Of a DNA stretch of 64,000 nt, positions 20,566-28,762 are shown in pieces. Below the pieces are notes generated by a model that was not told where the DNA came from, searched no databases, and was given only the letters and a program-made list of their open reading frames with translations. Every line of letters starts with the position of its first letter. Position 1 is the first letter of the stretch. The position numbers and the translations under genes are program-made. The stretch is from a virus: positions 32,858 through 96,857 of the IMG/VR virus record IMGVR_UViG_3300044675_001894. The stretch is one strand, 5' to 3'.

Positions 20566-21615
20566 ACTGAGGCGGTGTGCTCCGAGGCTGATGTCTCGTG
20601 AGCGCACCGCTTCTAGTAAAGCCTCTCCCTCGTCTGCTCGCCTGACTGGATCCCGAAGATCCTTCAGATGCTTGAGCCACTGCGATGGTTTACTCGCAGT
20701 ACGACCAATCCCCCAACTCTTACGCAAGCCCTCATACGCTGATAGCGATGAACCAATCCATGGAATGCCCGAGGCTGAGTACTCCAGCAACTTGATGTCG
20801 CTCTTGGCATGGTTGAATGGTGTGTCACGCAATGGTGCGATACCCACGTCCATGGTCAGCAGAGATGGGTACTCCCTAGCGTCTACAGCATTTAGAACGC
20901 TTACTTGATCTTCGTGAAGTCCAAGTTTGCTGGCAACAGATACTGCATGTGCATAATGCCCACTATGTTGAAACTTAATATCGTTATTAGCAAGCAAAGG
21001 GTTGATAACCCCCTTCATAATCTCTAAGTCACTGGAGCGATGGCTCGTGGCTCCCACCCAACCAACTACAGGAACAGAACTATCGGTGTGCACATGCGGA
21101 GTAAACCGTGCGATGTCTACGGTGTTCTCCAGCACAATGATCGGACAACGAACGAAGGACTTAATGCGATCAGCAAGGTACTGCGTGGACACTGTGACCA
21201 TATCGCTGGAAGCAATCACCTTCTTGTAATGGTCTCGGTTCTCTTTTGGGTTTGTCTTTGGGTGCGAGGAATTGAATGCGTCATTGGTTGGATCAAGACC
21301 CCAGTACCAATCGTCTAGGTCATTCACTACTATCTGACCAACGGAACGAGCCTTATAGATGTGATCGGCAAGCGAATCGTGCATGAGGCGTTGCATGATA
21401 ATCATGTCAACTTCCTGTAGTTCTTCGTACTGGTCACGAATGAGGAAGCGATCATCCTTCCATGTCAACACGCCTGTGAACACTTCTTTCTCCAAGTGCT
21501 CTAACCATTCAACGTACTGACCAAAGCGTGCCCATCCCGAGCCACCCCAATGCTCTAATCCATCTTTGGATTTCAATGCTGGCAGGTAGTCTCCACTAGC
21601 AAACCCAACCCTCAC
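20542..21615 (-). CDS. glycosyltransferase, GT4-like
   Basis: 357 residues, two Rossmann-like halves: an N-terminal acceptor half (MRVGFASGDYLPAL...VVNDLDDWYWGLDP) and a C-terminal donor half VVGWVGATSHRSSDLEIMKGVI ... LTMDVGIAPLRDTPFNHAKSDIKLLEYSASGIPWIGSSLSAYEGL, the GT4 pattern with Lys and Glu contacting the nucleotide sugar. It may glycosylate DNA, virion protein or host surface; target unknown. ATG overlaps the TGA of the small zinc-ribbon gene upstream. Confidence 0.85.
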   Translation of the reverse strand: MRVGFASGDYLPALKSKDGLEHWGGSGWARFGQYVEWLEHLEKEVFTGVLTWKDDRFLIRDQYEELQEVDMIIMQRLMHDSLADHIYKARSVGQIVVNDLDDWYWGLDPTNDAFNSSHPKTNPKENRDHYKKVIASSDMVTVSTQYLADRIKSFVRCPIIVLENTVDIARFTPHVHTDSSVPVVGWVGATSHRSSDLEIMKGVINPLLANNDIKFQHSGHYAHAVSVASKLGLHEDQVSVLNAVDAREYPSLLTMDVGIAPLRDTPFNHAKSDIKLLEYSASGIPWIGSSLSAYEGLRKSWGIGRTASKPSQWLKHLKDLRDPVRRADEGEALLEAVRSRDISLGAHRLSSLIDSLT

Positions 21616-21749
21616 TTCTTCTCCACCATTTCTACAGTGAGGCTGGTGTGCTTTTCAGGGTTAGTACACGTTGGTGGCACCGATGGCTTTACATACACGG
21701 TGACGACCTTCCCACACTGTGGGCATTCGTAGTGTCGCTTGTCGCTCAT
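21612..21749 (-). CDS. small zinc-ribbon protein
   Basis: 45 residues: MSDKRHYECPQCGKVVTVYVKPSVPP then TCTNPEKH. CPQCG plus a distal Cys and His give a likely zinc site. Overlaps its neighbours on both sides by ATGA, so it is part of the HTH-glycosyltransferase unit. Role unknown. Confidence 0.7.
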   Translation of the reverse strand: MSDKRHYECPQCGKVVTVYVKPSVPPTCTNPEKHTSLTVEMVEKK

Positions 21750-21955
21750 TGTTGTGCCACCTTCCATGGACGCCACTCAGCAAGGAATGCCTGAATGTCA
21801 CGCTTATCCCAAATTGGTGTTGATGCCAAGTTTGCGATTGGTTGTGGAAACTTCTTCTGCTTACGCAGTGCATGGATGCGCTGTTTGGTTACTCCAAGAA
21901 TTACAGCGATCTCGCTAGTGCCTGCTAAGTGTTCGGGTTGTAGTTGATTTGTCAT
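21746..21955 (-). CDS. HTH DNA-binding protein (AlpA/MerR-like)
   Basis: 69 residues. LAGTSEIAVILGVTKQRIHALRKQKKFPQPIANLASTPIWDKRDIQAFLAEW is the winged helix-turn-helix of the AlpA/excisionase/MerR type, which binds DNA as a small regulator or directionality factor. No integrase was found nearby, so a regulatory role is more likely. ATGA overlap with the downstream zinc-ribbon gene. Confidence 0.8.
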   Translation of the reverse strand: MTNQLQPEHLAGTSEIAVILGVTKQRIHALRKQKKFPQPIANLASTPIWDKRDIQAFLAEWRPWKVAQQ

Positions 21956-21987
21956 GTTTACATCCTACCTTGTTGTGTACGTTGTTG

Positions 21988-22485
21988 CTACAAACTCCAG
22001 TGACCAAGTCCTCCGTTGTCATACAGATACTTCGCTACCGACAGGTTGCAATCCACATTGAATAATCCTTTTATTTCTGTCCCGCATATGTTCCTCGTGA
22101 CCGTTTTCCATGAGGAATTAATCTGTACGAGTCCAAGGTCTTGTGAGCCGTTTTTGTTTAGAGTGCGGTTCCAAGCATTTACGTTGCACCGACTTTCTCT
22201 ATACGAGATGTACGAAAATGCAACTACTGGCAAGCCATACTCACGGAACTTGTCTTCCCATTGCGGGCATCGCTTTGTTGGGTCTTTCGGTATTCCTTTA
22301 GGCACTACCACCTCTTCGGGTGCCAATTCCTTTGCATTTACTACCTCAAGTGCTACCGACTGCACTAGTGGGGTTAATTGAACTGTTGTTACTTCGGGCG
22401 TTGGTGATTGTGAGGAAATCCCAAGTACCAATGTCATTATTGAGTACAGGATTGTCCCCGCTACTACTAGCGTGCGATCTAACAA
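21988..22485 (-). CDS. exported lytic transglycosylase-like protein
   Basis: 165 residues from TTG 22485 with SD AAGGAG seven bases upstream. An N-terminal hydrophobic helix (about 6-22) is followed by a Pro/Val-rich linker and then a lysozyme-like fold: VVAFSYISYRESRCNVNAWN with the catalytic Glu in YRESR, GSQDLGLVQINSSW, and DCNLSVAKYLYDNGGLGHWSL. Enzymes of this type cleave peptidoglycan glycan strands. Being membrane-anchored and outside the tail genes, it may act as endolysin or wall-remodelling enzyme. Confidence 0.82.
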   Translation of the reverse strand: MLDRTLVVAGTILYSIMTLVLGISSQSPTPEVTTVQLTPLVQSVALEVVNAKELAPEEVVVPKGIPKDPTKRCPQWEDKFREYGLPVVAFSYISYRESRCNVNAWNRTLNKNGSQDLGLVQINSSWKTVTRNICGTEIKGLFNVDCNLSVAKYLYDNGGLGHWSL

Positions 22486-22510
22486 TATTCTTCTCCTTGA
22501 TAGGCGGATA

Positions 22511-22554
22511 AAGCAAAACGCCCACAGGATTCTGTGAAGAACTCTATGGGCGTT
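22511..22554 (-). terminator. intrinsic terminator
   Basis: On the minus strand AACGCCCA pairs with TGGGCGTT (8 bp; an inner CACAG/CTGTG can stack) and is followed by TTTTGCTTT. It lies about 20 bases after the stop of the second WhiB gene, and would separate it from the transglycosylase. Confidence 0.7.
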
Positions 22555-22574
22555 ACCCTTCTAGTTTACAGGTG

Positions 22575-22991
22575 TTAAGGCTGAATCAACCTAAACTTAA
22601 GCATCTCTAAATCAATCTCTTTGTCACCCATCTTAGGAATCTCTTCAATATTTATTTTATTAATCTCTGCTGACTCTGCTTCCGCACACTCATTACAGCG
22701 ACAACCTTGTCTGTAACGCACCCAGGTGCCATGTTGACGCATGATGCTCGCTTTAGGATGCTCTACAGTGAGCGCTGTTCGCTCTTGTGGTGTGAGACCG
22801 CCCCACATTCCCCACTTCTCATCCACCCCATCGTCTAAACATTCTTTCCACACAGGACATTGGCGACATACTGCTTTAGAAATTATGTAGTAATTATCTG
22901 GTACGTCAGTGTCTAGCGGTGGGTACCAAAGGTCAATGGCTCGGTCTTTGCAAAGTGCGTCAACACGCCAGTCCTCTGCGAACTGTGGCAA
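22575..22991 (-). CDS. whiB: WhiB-family regulator 2
   Basis: 138 residues from TTG 22991. Cys14, Cys42, Cys45 and Cys51 (ALCKD ... VCRQCPVWKEC) and the turn GMWGG (61-65) are the WhiB core with TPQER following. A C-terminal add-on HGTWVRYRQGCRCNECAEAE holds a further CxCxxC, a module I know from actinophage proteins. The presence of two WhiBs suggests stage-specific reprogramming of host transcription. One base separates it from the upstream coiled-coil gene. Confidence 0.9.
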   Translation of the reverse strand: MPQFAEDWRVDALCKDRAIDLWYPPLDTDVPDNYYIISKAVCRQCPVWKECLDDGVDEKWGMWGGLTPQERTALTVEHPKASIMRQHGTWVRYRQGCRCNECAEAESAEINKINIEEIPKMGDKEIDLEMLKFRLIQP

Positions 22992-23426
22992 TTAAAACTC
23001 TTCCGTTGGAACTTCATCGTGGATGCGCTTGTCACGAATCGGACGAATGGTGTTTTCAATAGCGGTGTATATCGCTGTACTCATGCGTTCTACTTGCTCA
23101 TTCATCTTTTCAATCTGTCCGAGAAGGGCAACAACCTCACCTGACAGGCGTTTGTTTTCTACAGCCAATTGAAGGATATTGTCCCAGTTGTCTAGCAAAA
23201 TCTCTGCCATGGACAACTCAGCCTGAGCCGAGAACTCTTCCAATGTAGGTGTTGTTTCTTGCTTTACAATCTGTGGAATCATGCTGAGGGCGTACGACAT
23301 ACGCTTGCGCTCACGTTCTAGTTCCTGTGCCATCGTCCAATGGTTCGGTTCACTAGGGTTATAGATGTAGCGTGGGTCTTTTTTTGACATCCACTCATTG
23401 TAATAGTCGTGGTTGTTGTGCATCAT
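22992..23426 (-). CDS. hypothetical protein with coiled coil
   Basis: 144 residues from ATG 23426 (overlapping the upstream TGA). The middle and C-terminus (ALSMIPQIVKQE ... LQLAVENKRLSGEVVALLGQIEKMNEQVERMSTAIYTAIENT) form long amphipathic helices with heptads. No family recognised. It is translationally coupled to the DUF6378 gene. Confidence 0.7.
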   Translation of the reverse strand: MMHNNHDYYNEWMSKKDPRYIYNPSEPNHWTMAQELERERKRMSYALSMIPQIVKQETTPTLEEFSAQAELSMAEILLDNWDNILQLAVENKRLSGEVVALLGQIEKMNEQVERMSTAIYTAIENTIRPIRDKRIHDEVPTEEF

Positions 23427-23740
23427 TGAAGACCCTCTTCCTGCACTTCGCAATCCCAACCGCAGGCTCCGTAACCAATAGCGTCAGTCCAGTGGTCACG
23501 CTTTTCAGGAGTCCACGAGAGTCGGGCGATCTTAAGAAGCATCATCATTACAGCAACGTCATGTGGTTTGATCTGCACTTCTTGACGGCGGTCAATGATG
23601 CGCCGAAGGTAAGTGCTCCACAAGTCCCCTGTGGTGGCAAAGTCATCAATTGGATCGCCGTAATCGGCGTCTCGGACACCATTTACTAGGTGATCGGCTT
23701 CCGCCAAGATGTTGGTACGGTTGGTGGGATTACTAGTCAT
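23423..23740 (-). CDS. DUF6378 domain protein
   Basis: 105 residues from ATG 23740, preceded by GAGGTG; a longer frame from TTG 23797 is less likely. ILAEADHLVNGVRDADYGDPIDDFATTGDLWSTYL...VAVMMMLLKIARLSWTPEKRDHWTDAIGYGACGW matches DUF6378, a helical phage domain with conserved Asp/Glu that resembles all-alpha NTP pyrophosphohydrolase neighbours; enzymatic activity is unproven. Confidence 0.8.
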   Translation of the reverse strand: MTSNPTNRTNILAEADHLVNGVRDADYGDPIDDFATTGDLWSTYLRRIIDRRQEVQIKPHDVAVMMMLLKIARLSWTPEKRDHWTDAIGYGACGWDCEVQEEGLQ

Positions 23741-23793
23741 GGTGCACCTCGCTGTTGGGTTGCGGGAATTATAGAGGTGCGTGAGCGGTTCTG

Positions 23794-25230
23794 TCAATTA
23801 TCTTCGGATAGATCCAAGATATCTGAGTACATGGAATTGGTCGCATTTGGTCCCATTCCGCCACCTTCTAGCATGCGATTGGATTCTCCAGCCTTGGCTC
23901 CAAATAATCTAGATAAAACTCCGCTGGATCCTCGTGCTTCCATCTCTAAACGGATGGTGTCACGGGTGTCTGAGATGTTCTTGAAACGGTCAATCAAGTT
24001 GAACAAGCGATCCATTTCGTTGGACAACGCTGGGTCAAGACCTTGACCTTCTAGTTCTTCAGCAAAGCGAGCGAACATCACACGACCTACTTGCATCTCT
24101 AACAGGGCACGCATCGCCGCCTGTAATTGATCCTTTGTGCGTATCTCAATCGGCAAGTTAAATGCGCATTCTGTGTTTTCTTTAAATGAAGGACATCTAC
24201 TGCTCAAATAGCAATTATTGCATTGGCGTAAAGGGTTCGCATTGTAACGAATTACGTTCACTTTTTCAGGGTCAATTTCTATTGATTCCCCTTGATTATC
24301 AACGGTTTGTGAGCCAAAGGAGGTGATCGTTTCCATACCCATTACTGGTAGCAATACACGGTCACTCTCGTGCCGCTTGTTTGGTACGTTGATAGCAATA
24401 GATGACCCCCCTGAAACCGCTAAAGTGGGGGTATGTGGTTTAGGGTCAATAGCAATTATTGACCCATCTTCAGTACTACTGATCTCTTGCTCGTCATCGT
24501 CATTCATAGGGTCATAGCCCCCAAAAGTATGGGTCTCCCACTGGCGCCATGAAGCGATAGCGAGGGTACCGATTGCGGATACGTTGTCATCCATTACAGC
24601 ATCAAAGTCAATACCGAGTCGGATGATGTCCGCTCGGTGCTTCTTTCGTGAAGACTCTTTCTGTTGTGCTGGGTATCGGCGCAAGCCGTGACCGTCCCAC
24701 ACCTGTGTCTCGCCGTAACGGATAGCGCTCGTCCATGATCCCACGATTACGGTGTCCCATGGGATGCGCTCAATCAGATCGGGCTTAGATGTAATGCCGA
24801 CTAACTTGGCACTCCAGCGCTGTTGTATGGACGCTATGCGCCCCACATTGCGTCCTGTGACCGCCTTGTCGCTGATCGCAGCACGACCGTACTTCTGGCA
24901 CAGCCATGTCAGGCGCTCCAGATCTTGCTCGTCATTCCATAGCGGGTAGTACTTATCACCCAGCCATGTCCCGTCATACTCAGGACGCCCAATCACAATA
25001 TGTATATTATCTGCGTGATCCCGTACGAACTGATCAAATCGGCTTGTGTCCTCATCGTTCTCGGATGTGTACACAATGACCTCGCCACCTCCGAAGAGCA
25101 CGCTGAGGTCTAGTTCTTTCTTCTTGGGGATCGGAAAGTGGGTCAGGTTGATGGCATGACGCTCTACCCCAGCGTCAATGAGCATCTTCCGATACGTCCC
25201 CTTTTCCGCTCCGCCAAAGAAGACTTTCAT
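23794..25230 (-). CDS. large hypothetical protein with a four-Cys cluster
   Basis: 478 residues, not recognised as a whole. The N-terminus (MKVFFGGAEKGTYRKMLIDAGV) and a TIM- or Rossmann-like stretch (VIVGSWTSAIRYGETQVWDGHGLRRYPAQ) precede a variable middle. CNNCYLSSRCPSFKENTEC at about 345-365 has four Cys with Fe-S or zinc spacing, followed by a helical domain. Related proteins, as I remember them, occur in actinophages without function. It overlaps the next gene by four bases. Confidence 0.75.
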   Translation of the reverse strand: MKVFFGGAEKGTYRKMLIDAGVERHAINLTHFPIPKKKELDLSVLFGGGEVIVYTSENDEDTSRFDQFVRDHADNIHIVIGRPEYDGTWLGDKYYPLWNDEQDLERLTWLCQKYGRAAISDKAVTGRNVGRIASIQQRWSAKLVGITSKPDLIERIPWDTVIVGSWTSAIRYGETQVWDGHGLRRYPAQQKESSRKKHRADIIRLGIDFDAVMDDNVSAIGTLAIASWRQWETHTFGGYDPMNDDDEQEISSTEDGSIIAIDPKPHTPTLAVSGGSSIAINVPNKRHESDRVLLPVMGMETITSFGSQTVDNQGESIEIDPEKVNVIRYNANPLRQCNNCYLSSRCPSFKENTECAFNLPIEIRTKDQLQAAMRALLEMQVGRVMFARFAEELEGQGLDPALSNEMDRLFNLIDRFKNISDTRDTIRLEMEARGSSGVLSRLFGAKAGESNRMLEGGGMGPNATNSMYSDILDLSEDN

Positions 25231-25481
25231 TCGTTTGAAGGAAGTTCTTCCCAGCCAGCCTTACGCCATACTGACGGGCTGTGGTTCTGCTCTACGAGCA
25301 TCGCTTCAAGATCATCTACATAAAGACGCAAGATGTGAATGCAAGGGTCATCGCCCTCGTCCCATGCGCTGTCTTCGTCCTCGGTGGATGGTAACCCGTC
25401 ATGTGTTGAACACACAGGAGGACCGACCCACTTATTCTCTAATCCCATTTTAAGCCATGAGTCAAAATCCAATTTAGACAT
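25227..25481 (-). CDS. hypothetical acidic protein
   Basis: 84 residues from ATG 25481, which overlaps the end of the upstream gene. MSKLDFDSWLKMGLENKWVGPPVCSTHDGLPSTEDEDSAW... has a Cys-Ser-Thr-His-Asp-Gly motif and an acidic stretch, like small actinobacterial/actinophage proteins of the type GPPVCxTHDGxP. Function unknown. Confidence 0.7.
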   Translation of the reverse strand: MSKLDFDSWLKMGLENKWVGPPVCSTHDGLPSTEDEDSAWDEGDDPCIHILRLYVDDLEAMLVEQNHSPSVWRKAGWEELPSNE

Positions 25482-25956
25482 CGCCCCAATTCCTTTCCGC
25501 TCTTGCAAGAGCCTGCTTCTCGGTTTCTTCTACAATATCGCCCCACTCTTTCTTAAAGCGGGACTCAGACCATTCAGGTCTAACGGTGTGTGGCACCGTC
25601 ATTAGCAGTGTAGGGATTCCGTTATGGGCTACACGGGCTATGACATTCGGGTCAACGTCAATGTACCAGTTGATGCGTCCATAAACAGCATGCAGATTAC
25701 TAATTCTTGCGACCTTGGCTTCAACAGTGTTTTCAGGAATAAAATCAACCGTTGATGCTTTAAAGTTTTCACGCTTCAACCAACTAAGCAAACCCTCTTG
25801 GTTTTCTACACCATGAGCAAACACCACCATTCGTCCGCTGTATGCGGGGAACAGTGTGTTCCATAGTTTCCGACCCTCAGGTGTTGGTTGTCTTGCTCCG
25901 ACATCATCACTTACTGGGCTAGGTACCGAAAGGACATCTAGCGACAGGATAATCAT
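25474..25956 (-). CDS. hypothetical protein, possibly HAD-like fold
   Basis: 160 residues. IILSLDVLSVPSP at the N-terminus, RMVVFAHGVENQEGLLSWLKREN in the middle and RINWYIDVDPNVIARVAHNGIPTLLMTV later follow the strand order of HAD-like hydrolases, but the second catalytic Asp of DxDxT is Leu here, so a phosphatase activity is doubtful. I do not recognise a closer family. One-base overlap with the upstream gene. Confidence 0.65.
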   Translation of the reverse strand: MIILSLDVLSVPSPVSDDVGARQPTPEGRKLWNTLFPAYSGRMVVFAHGVENQEGLLSWLKRENFKASTVDFIPENTVEAKVARISNLHAVYGRINWYIDVDPNVIARVAHNGIPTLLMTVPHTVRPEWSESRFKKEWGDIVEETEKQALARAERNWGDV

Positions 25957-26420
25957 CAGTCGTAAAGACCCAACTCAATTCGTTGACGGTGCGTGTAGTA
26001 CTCGGCGGCTGGGCAGTACATGCAGAGATACTGGCGTTTATCTTTAGGAACACCAACCTTGCGACCGACTGTCTTGTCGTCCGCACACCAGTCAAGACAA
26101 CCTTGCTTAGGTCGGTTGTGTCGGTTAAAGCACTTGAGTGCATCTACCTTTAACTCGTCACGAGTGTCACGGATGTAGACGTCATTCTTTTCTAGTTCAC
26201 CCTTGACGGCTGTCTCGGTGTCTAGTTTCTTGGCGGTCTCTTCATCTGTGCGGAAGATGATGGCGTTACAGTCTTGTGGGTTTGGCACCTGTGCGTTGTG
26301 GCGATCGCAGAGTTCACGCAACTCTTGGTCGTACTCTGCTGGTCCGTCATACGGCTTCATCTTGTACATAACGCCGTGTGTTTTGCATACCAAAAGACGG
26401 TGTGCTTGATCATTAGCCAT
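25956..26420 (-). CDS. hypothetical Cys-rich protein
   Basis: 154 residues with seven or more Cys (LVCKTHG, ELCDRH, DALKCFNRH, GCLDWCADD, YLCMYCPAAEY). The last group RPKQGCLDWCADDKTVGRKVGVPKDKRQYLCMYCPAAEYY suggests a metal cluster at the C-terminus. Not recognised. SD GGAG lies before ATG; a hairpin and a -10-like TATAGT precede it. Confidence 0.7.
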   Translation of the reverse strand: MANDQAHRLLVCKTHGVMYKMKPYDGPAEYDQELRELCDRHNAQVPNPQDCNAIIFRTDEETAKKLDTETAVKGELEKNDVYIRDTRDELKVDALKCFNRHNRPKQGCLDWCADDKTVGRKVGVPKDKRQYLCMYCPAAEYYTHRQRIELGLYD

Positions 26421-26433
26421 GTTGTGCTCCTAA

Positions 26434-26450
26434 CTTCGGTCTAGCCGAAG
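26434..26450 (-). promoter_or_regulatory. leader hairpin before the gene at 26420
   Basis: CTTCGG/CCGAAG with a five-base loop, between the upstream gene and the SD of the Cys-rich gene. On the minus strand a TATAGT (26457-26452) lies just upstream, so the hairpin may be the first structure in that transcript. It has no U-run and is unlikely to terminate. Confidence 0.35.
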
Positions 26451-26461
26451 CCTACTATAAA

Positions 26462-26647
26462 TTATTCCGTGTCTGTTCTGCCGTACAAAGGTTGCATAGT
26501 CAACAAGCCATCATTGCATGATTTACACAAATGGGCTGTGAGATGTTCAGGGCTTTCCTGCTCTGTATCGCAATGAACGCAGGTGCGCTTATAGTCCTTC
26601 TTATTGACCGAAGGGTTACCTCTAAACGCCCGATAGTCGGGACGCAT
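26462..26647 (-). CDS. small zinc-ribbon protein
   Basis: 61 residues: KRTCVHCDTEQESPEHLTAHLCKSCNDG gives CxxC-(17)-CxxC, a zinc ribbon, with a basic N-terminus. Start is two bases after the previous stop codon with no SD, so it depends on translational coupling. Role unknown. Confidence 0.7.
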   Translation of the reverse strand: MRPDYRAFRGNPSVNKKDYKRTCVHCDTEQESPEHLTAHLCKSCNDGLLTMQPLYGRTDTE

Positions 26648-26648
26648 G

Positions 26649-26852
26649 TTATTGGTGCAGGTGTGCTTCGGGAGCGTTAGCCAAAGGGGTGCGCTCTACT
26701 ATGCCGTATTGTGCTTGGAGTTCCATAGCACGCACTGAAGCGTCAGTTGGATCAAGGTCACCACCACGGTCTGGTGTGGTGCTCTTAAACTTACCGTCCT
26801 TGGCACCAAGGCGAAGGTCGTTGTTCATTGAGCGGGTTTCGTTTACAGCCAT
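26649..26852 (-). CDS. small hypothetical protein
   Basis: 67 residues, mostly disordered (LRLGAKDGKFKSTTPDRGGDLDPTDASVRAMELQAQYG...). Not recognised. AGGA lies about eight bases before ATG. Similar in style to the run of low-complexity proteins upstream. Confidence 0.6.
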   Translation of the reverse strand: MAVNETRSMNNDLRLGAKDGKFKSTTPDRGGDLDPTDASVRAMELQAQYGIVERTPLANAPEAHLHQ

Positions 26853-26865
26853 AGTATTAATCCTA

Positions 26866-27534
26866 TCACGGTTTCTGGGTATTTAGAGATTCACGTATTT
26901 TGTTAATAGCGTCAGCGCCCATAGACCTACGTTGTGAGCGGGTCTTTGCTGGTGTTTTAGCAGGTGCAGTACGCTGTGCTTTCATCTGAGCCACTCCAGC
27001 AACAGCACTTTGTTGCAGTGGGGTCAATGGTGGGCGAGCAGGGGGAGGAGTTCCTGGTGCTGGGAACGCTTGGTTCTGCGATGGAGTTCCGAATGGTTGT
27101 ACTCCTGGCGCTGGTGGTGGCATTGCTTTACTAGGCAATGCTGGTGCAGGGGACTTTTGAAAAGCGGCTTGATATTGTGCTCGGTTAGCAAGTCCTACAT
27201 ACTGACTATAAAAGTTCTGACCAGCCTGCTGACTCTGTTGAGCCTGTTGGGCTTGTGCTTGACGGTTCAGGTTTCGGTTAACAAGCCCTTGTCCAATTGC
27301 ATTAACAGCATCGGCAGTAGCGCCTGGTTTGGTGCGGGTGTCACGGATTTCTCCGCCACGCCACGCCTGCTGTACGCCAGCATTTGGGGCTTGGTACTTA
27401 TTTTGCTGAGTGCGATTACCCTGCTTAAACTCACCCTGCATCCATGATGGTGTGCGGTTTAAGTAACTCGCATTCATTGACTGCCAGCGAGAGGTGCTTA
27501 AGTTACCAATGTAGTCACTGTCATTGTCAGCCAT
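26866..27534 (-). CDS. Gln/Pro-rich low-complexity protein, probably virion-associated
   Basis: 222 residues. A central Gln/Ala run (RQAQAQQAQQSQQAGQ), a Pro-rich stretch (ALPSKAMPPPAPGVQPFGTPSQ ...) and a basic C-terminus (KTPAKTRSQRRSMG). No domain is recognised. Such disordered, basic proteins in phages often sit inside the head or bind DNA; the neighbouring genes are of the same type. Two bases separate it from the upstream gene. Confidence 0.65.
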   Translation of the reverse strand: MADNDSDYIGNLSTSRWQSMNASYLNRTPSWMQGEFKQGNRTQQNKYQAPNAGVQQAWRGGEIRDTRTKPGATADAVNAIGQGLVNRNLNRQAQAQQAQQSQQAGQNFYSQYVGLANRAQYQAAFQKSPAPALPSKAMPPPAPGVQPFGTPSQNQAFPAPGTPPPARPPLTPLQQSAVAGVAQMKAQRTAPAKTPAKTRSQRRSMGADAINKIRESLNTQKP

Positions 27535-27536
27535 AG

Positions 27537-27854
27537 TTACATCCCCAAACTTTGCATTGAATAGCGACTAGAACCTGAGAAGTTGTCTTCCATGAATGTA
27601 CCATCACGGAACATTACAGGAGCGCCAGAAACCCATGAACGATTTGAAGCCGCATAACGGTCAATGTTCAGTACATCCATGATGCCCATTGTCTGTTTCT
27701 CAAAGCCACGGTTTTGTGGGAACACTTGCTGTGGGTAGACAGGGCGAATCTTGCGAATGGTGTCTGGATCAGATATGGCGTTCTGCAATGCCATATCAAC
27801 GAGCATCTCGGTGTGAGACTGCCACGGGCGTGAAGGTGGGACTTGTTGAGCCAT
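27537..27854 (-). CDS. hypothetical protein, probably virion-associated
   Basis: 105 residues (MAQQVPPSRPWQSHTEMLVDMALQNAISDPDTIRKIRPVYPQQVFPQNRGF...). Helical N-terminal half, aromatic C-terminal half (SWVSGAPVMFRDGTFMEDNFSGSSRYSMQSLG). Not recognised. Packed three bases from the next gene upstream. Confidence 0.65.
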   Translation of the reverse strand: MAQQVPPSRPWQSHTEMLVDMALQNAISDPDTIRKIRPVYPQQVFPQNRGFEKQTMGIMDVLNIDRYAASNRSWVSGAPVMFRDGTFMEDNFSGSSRYSMQSLGM

Positions 27855-27857
27855 TAG

Positions 27858-28268
27858 TTAGTTGTACCAACCGTTTTTGTACTTATCTTCACGGCTTTCA
27901 CGCTCAGGTAACTTAGGACGTGGCATACCGTATGGGTTTGCATCGTCATTACCACTCTTCTTAGGCTTGTCTTTACCAGCATCACCAGTTTTAGTCTTAG
28001 GCTTCTTTGGTGGTTGTTTGCCACCTTCGCCTGCCATGGCTTTGTAAATGTTGCGTGGGGACAAGTCAGAGATACGTGCTTCTTGACCCGTGTACTCAGG
28101 GGTGTTGGGGTCATCCAAATCTGGATTTCCTGGACTACCCATAAGGGCGTTCTTAAGGCGACTAGCGCCTTTTTGCAGACCACCAGACGCAGGATGGTTG
28201 CGCATCTTGTATGCGTTCATGTCAACAATACGTGCACCGTTGCGTGATTCGTCATTACCTTTTGCCAT
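27858..28268 (-). CDS. hypothetical Lys/Pro-rich protein
   Basis: 136 residues, strongly charged: GGKQPPKKPKTKTGDAGKDKPKKSGNDDANP in the middle. The frame is preferred over a competing overlapping frame because its start and stop fit the tight spacing of neighbours. Probably disordered and nucleic-acid binding. Function unknown. Confidence 0.65.
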   Translation of the reverse strand: MAKGNDESRNGARIVDMNAYKMRNHPASGGLQKGASRLKNALMGSPGNPDLDDPNTPEYTGQEARISDLSPRNIYKAMAGEGGKQPPKKPKTKTGDAGKDKPKKSGNDDANPYGMPRPKLPERESREDKYKNGWYN

Positions 28269-28270
28269 GG

Positions 28271-28762
28271 TTATTTCCAGTTCGGTGCTAGGGATTTGAG
28301 TTGAGAACGGCGTTGAAGGCTGATTTCTGTAGCCTCTTCACGCTTTTGGTCTCGTGAAATACCACGAGGACCGACCTTGCCATCATTAGTAAGACGCACA
28401 GGCTCTGCACCAGTTGGCGCAAACTTCAAACCTTGTGCTTGATACTGAAGAGCAGTATAAAGGTTGAACTCATCGGGCCAAATGTAATCGCCCGCATTAA
28501 TCCGTTCACCTTTATGCACACCACGTGAGTACTGGCGAGCATTCATTCGGCTGAGTGAGCCGAGGATCTTGTCTTGACGGCGGTTAGCCGACATGGTGCC
28601 AAGGTATCCGTCTGGATACTGGGTGTCAGCGCCTGTCTGGTAACCAGATAGCGCTAGGTCTTTGGCGTTGCGGAATACTGGGCTAGGACCAAAGTCGGAC
28701 TGCGTGCCTACACCGTTTTGCGCCGCTGGAGTCATCCATGATGTAAAAGTGTTTTTGCTCAT
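28271..28762 (-). CDS. hypothetical protein, probably virion-associated
   Basis: 163 residues (MSKNTFTSWMTPAAQNGVGTQSDFGPSPVFRNAKDLALSG...). Middle part folded (GDYIWPDEFNLYTALQYQAQGLKFAPTG), C-terminus basic and helical (SRDQKREEATEISLQRRSQLKSL). Not recognised. ATGA overlap with the small basic gene upstream. Confidence 0.65.
   Translation of the reverse strand: MSKNTFTSWMTPAAQNGVGTQSDFGPSPVFRNAKDLALSGYQTGADTQYPDGYLGTMSANRRQDKILGSLSRMNARQYSRGVHKGERINAGDYIWPDEFNLYTALQYQAQGLKFAPTGAEPVRLTNDGKVGPRGISRDQKREEATEISLQRRSQLKSLAPNWK

Noticed and set aside
27854-28183. 109-codon frame overlapping 27858-28268
   Set aside because: Same strand, other frame; the longer frame has better junctions with neighbours and natural composition.
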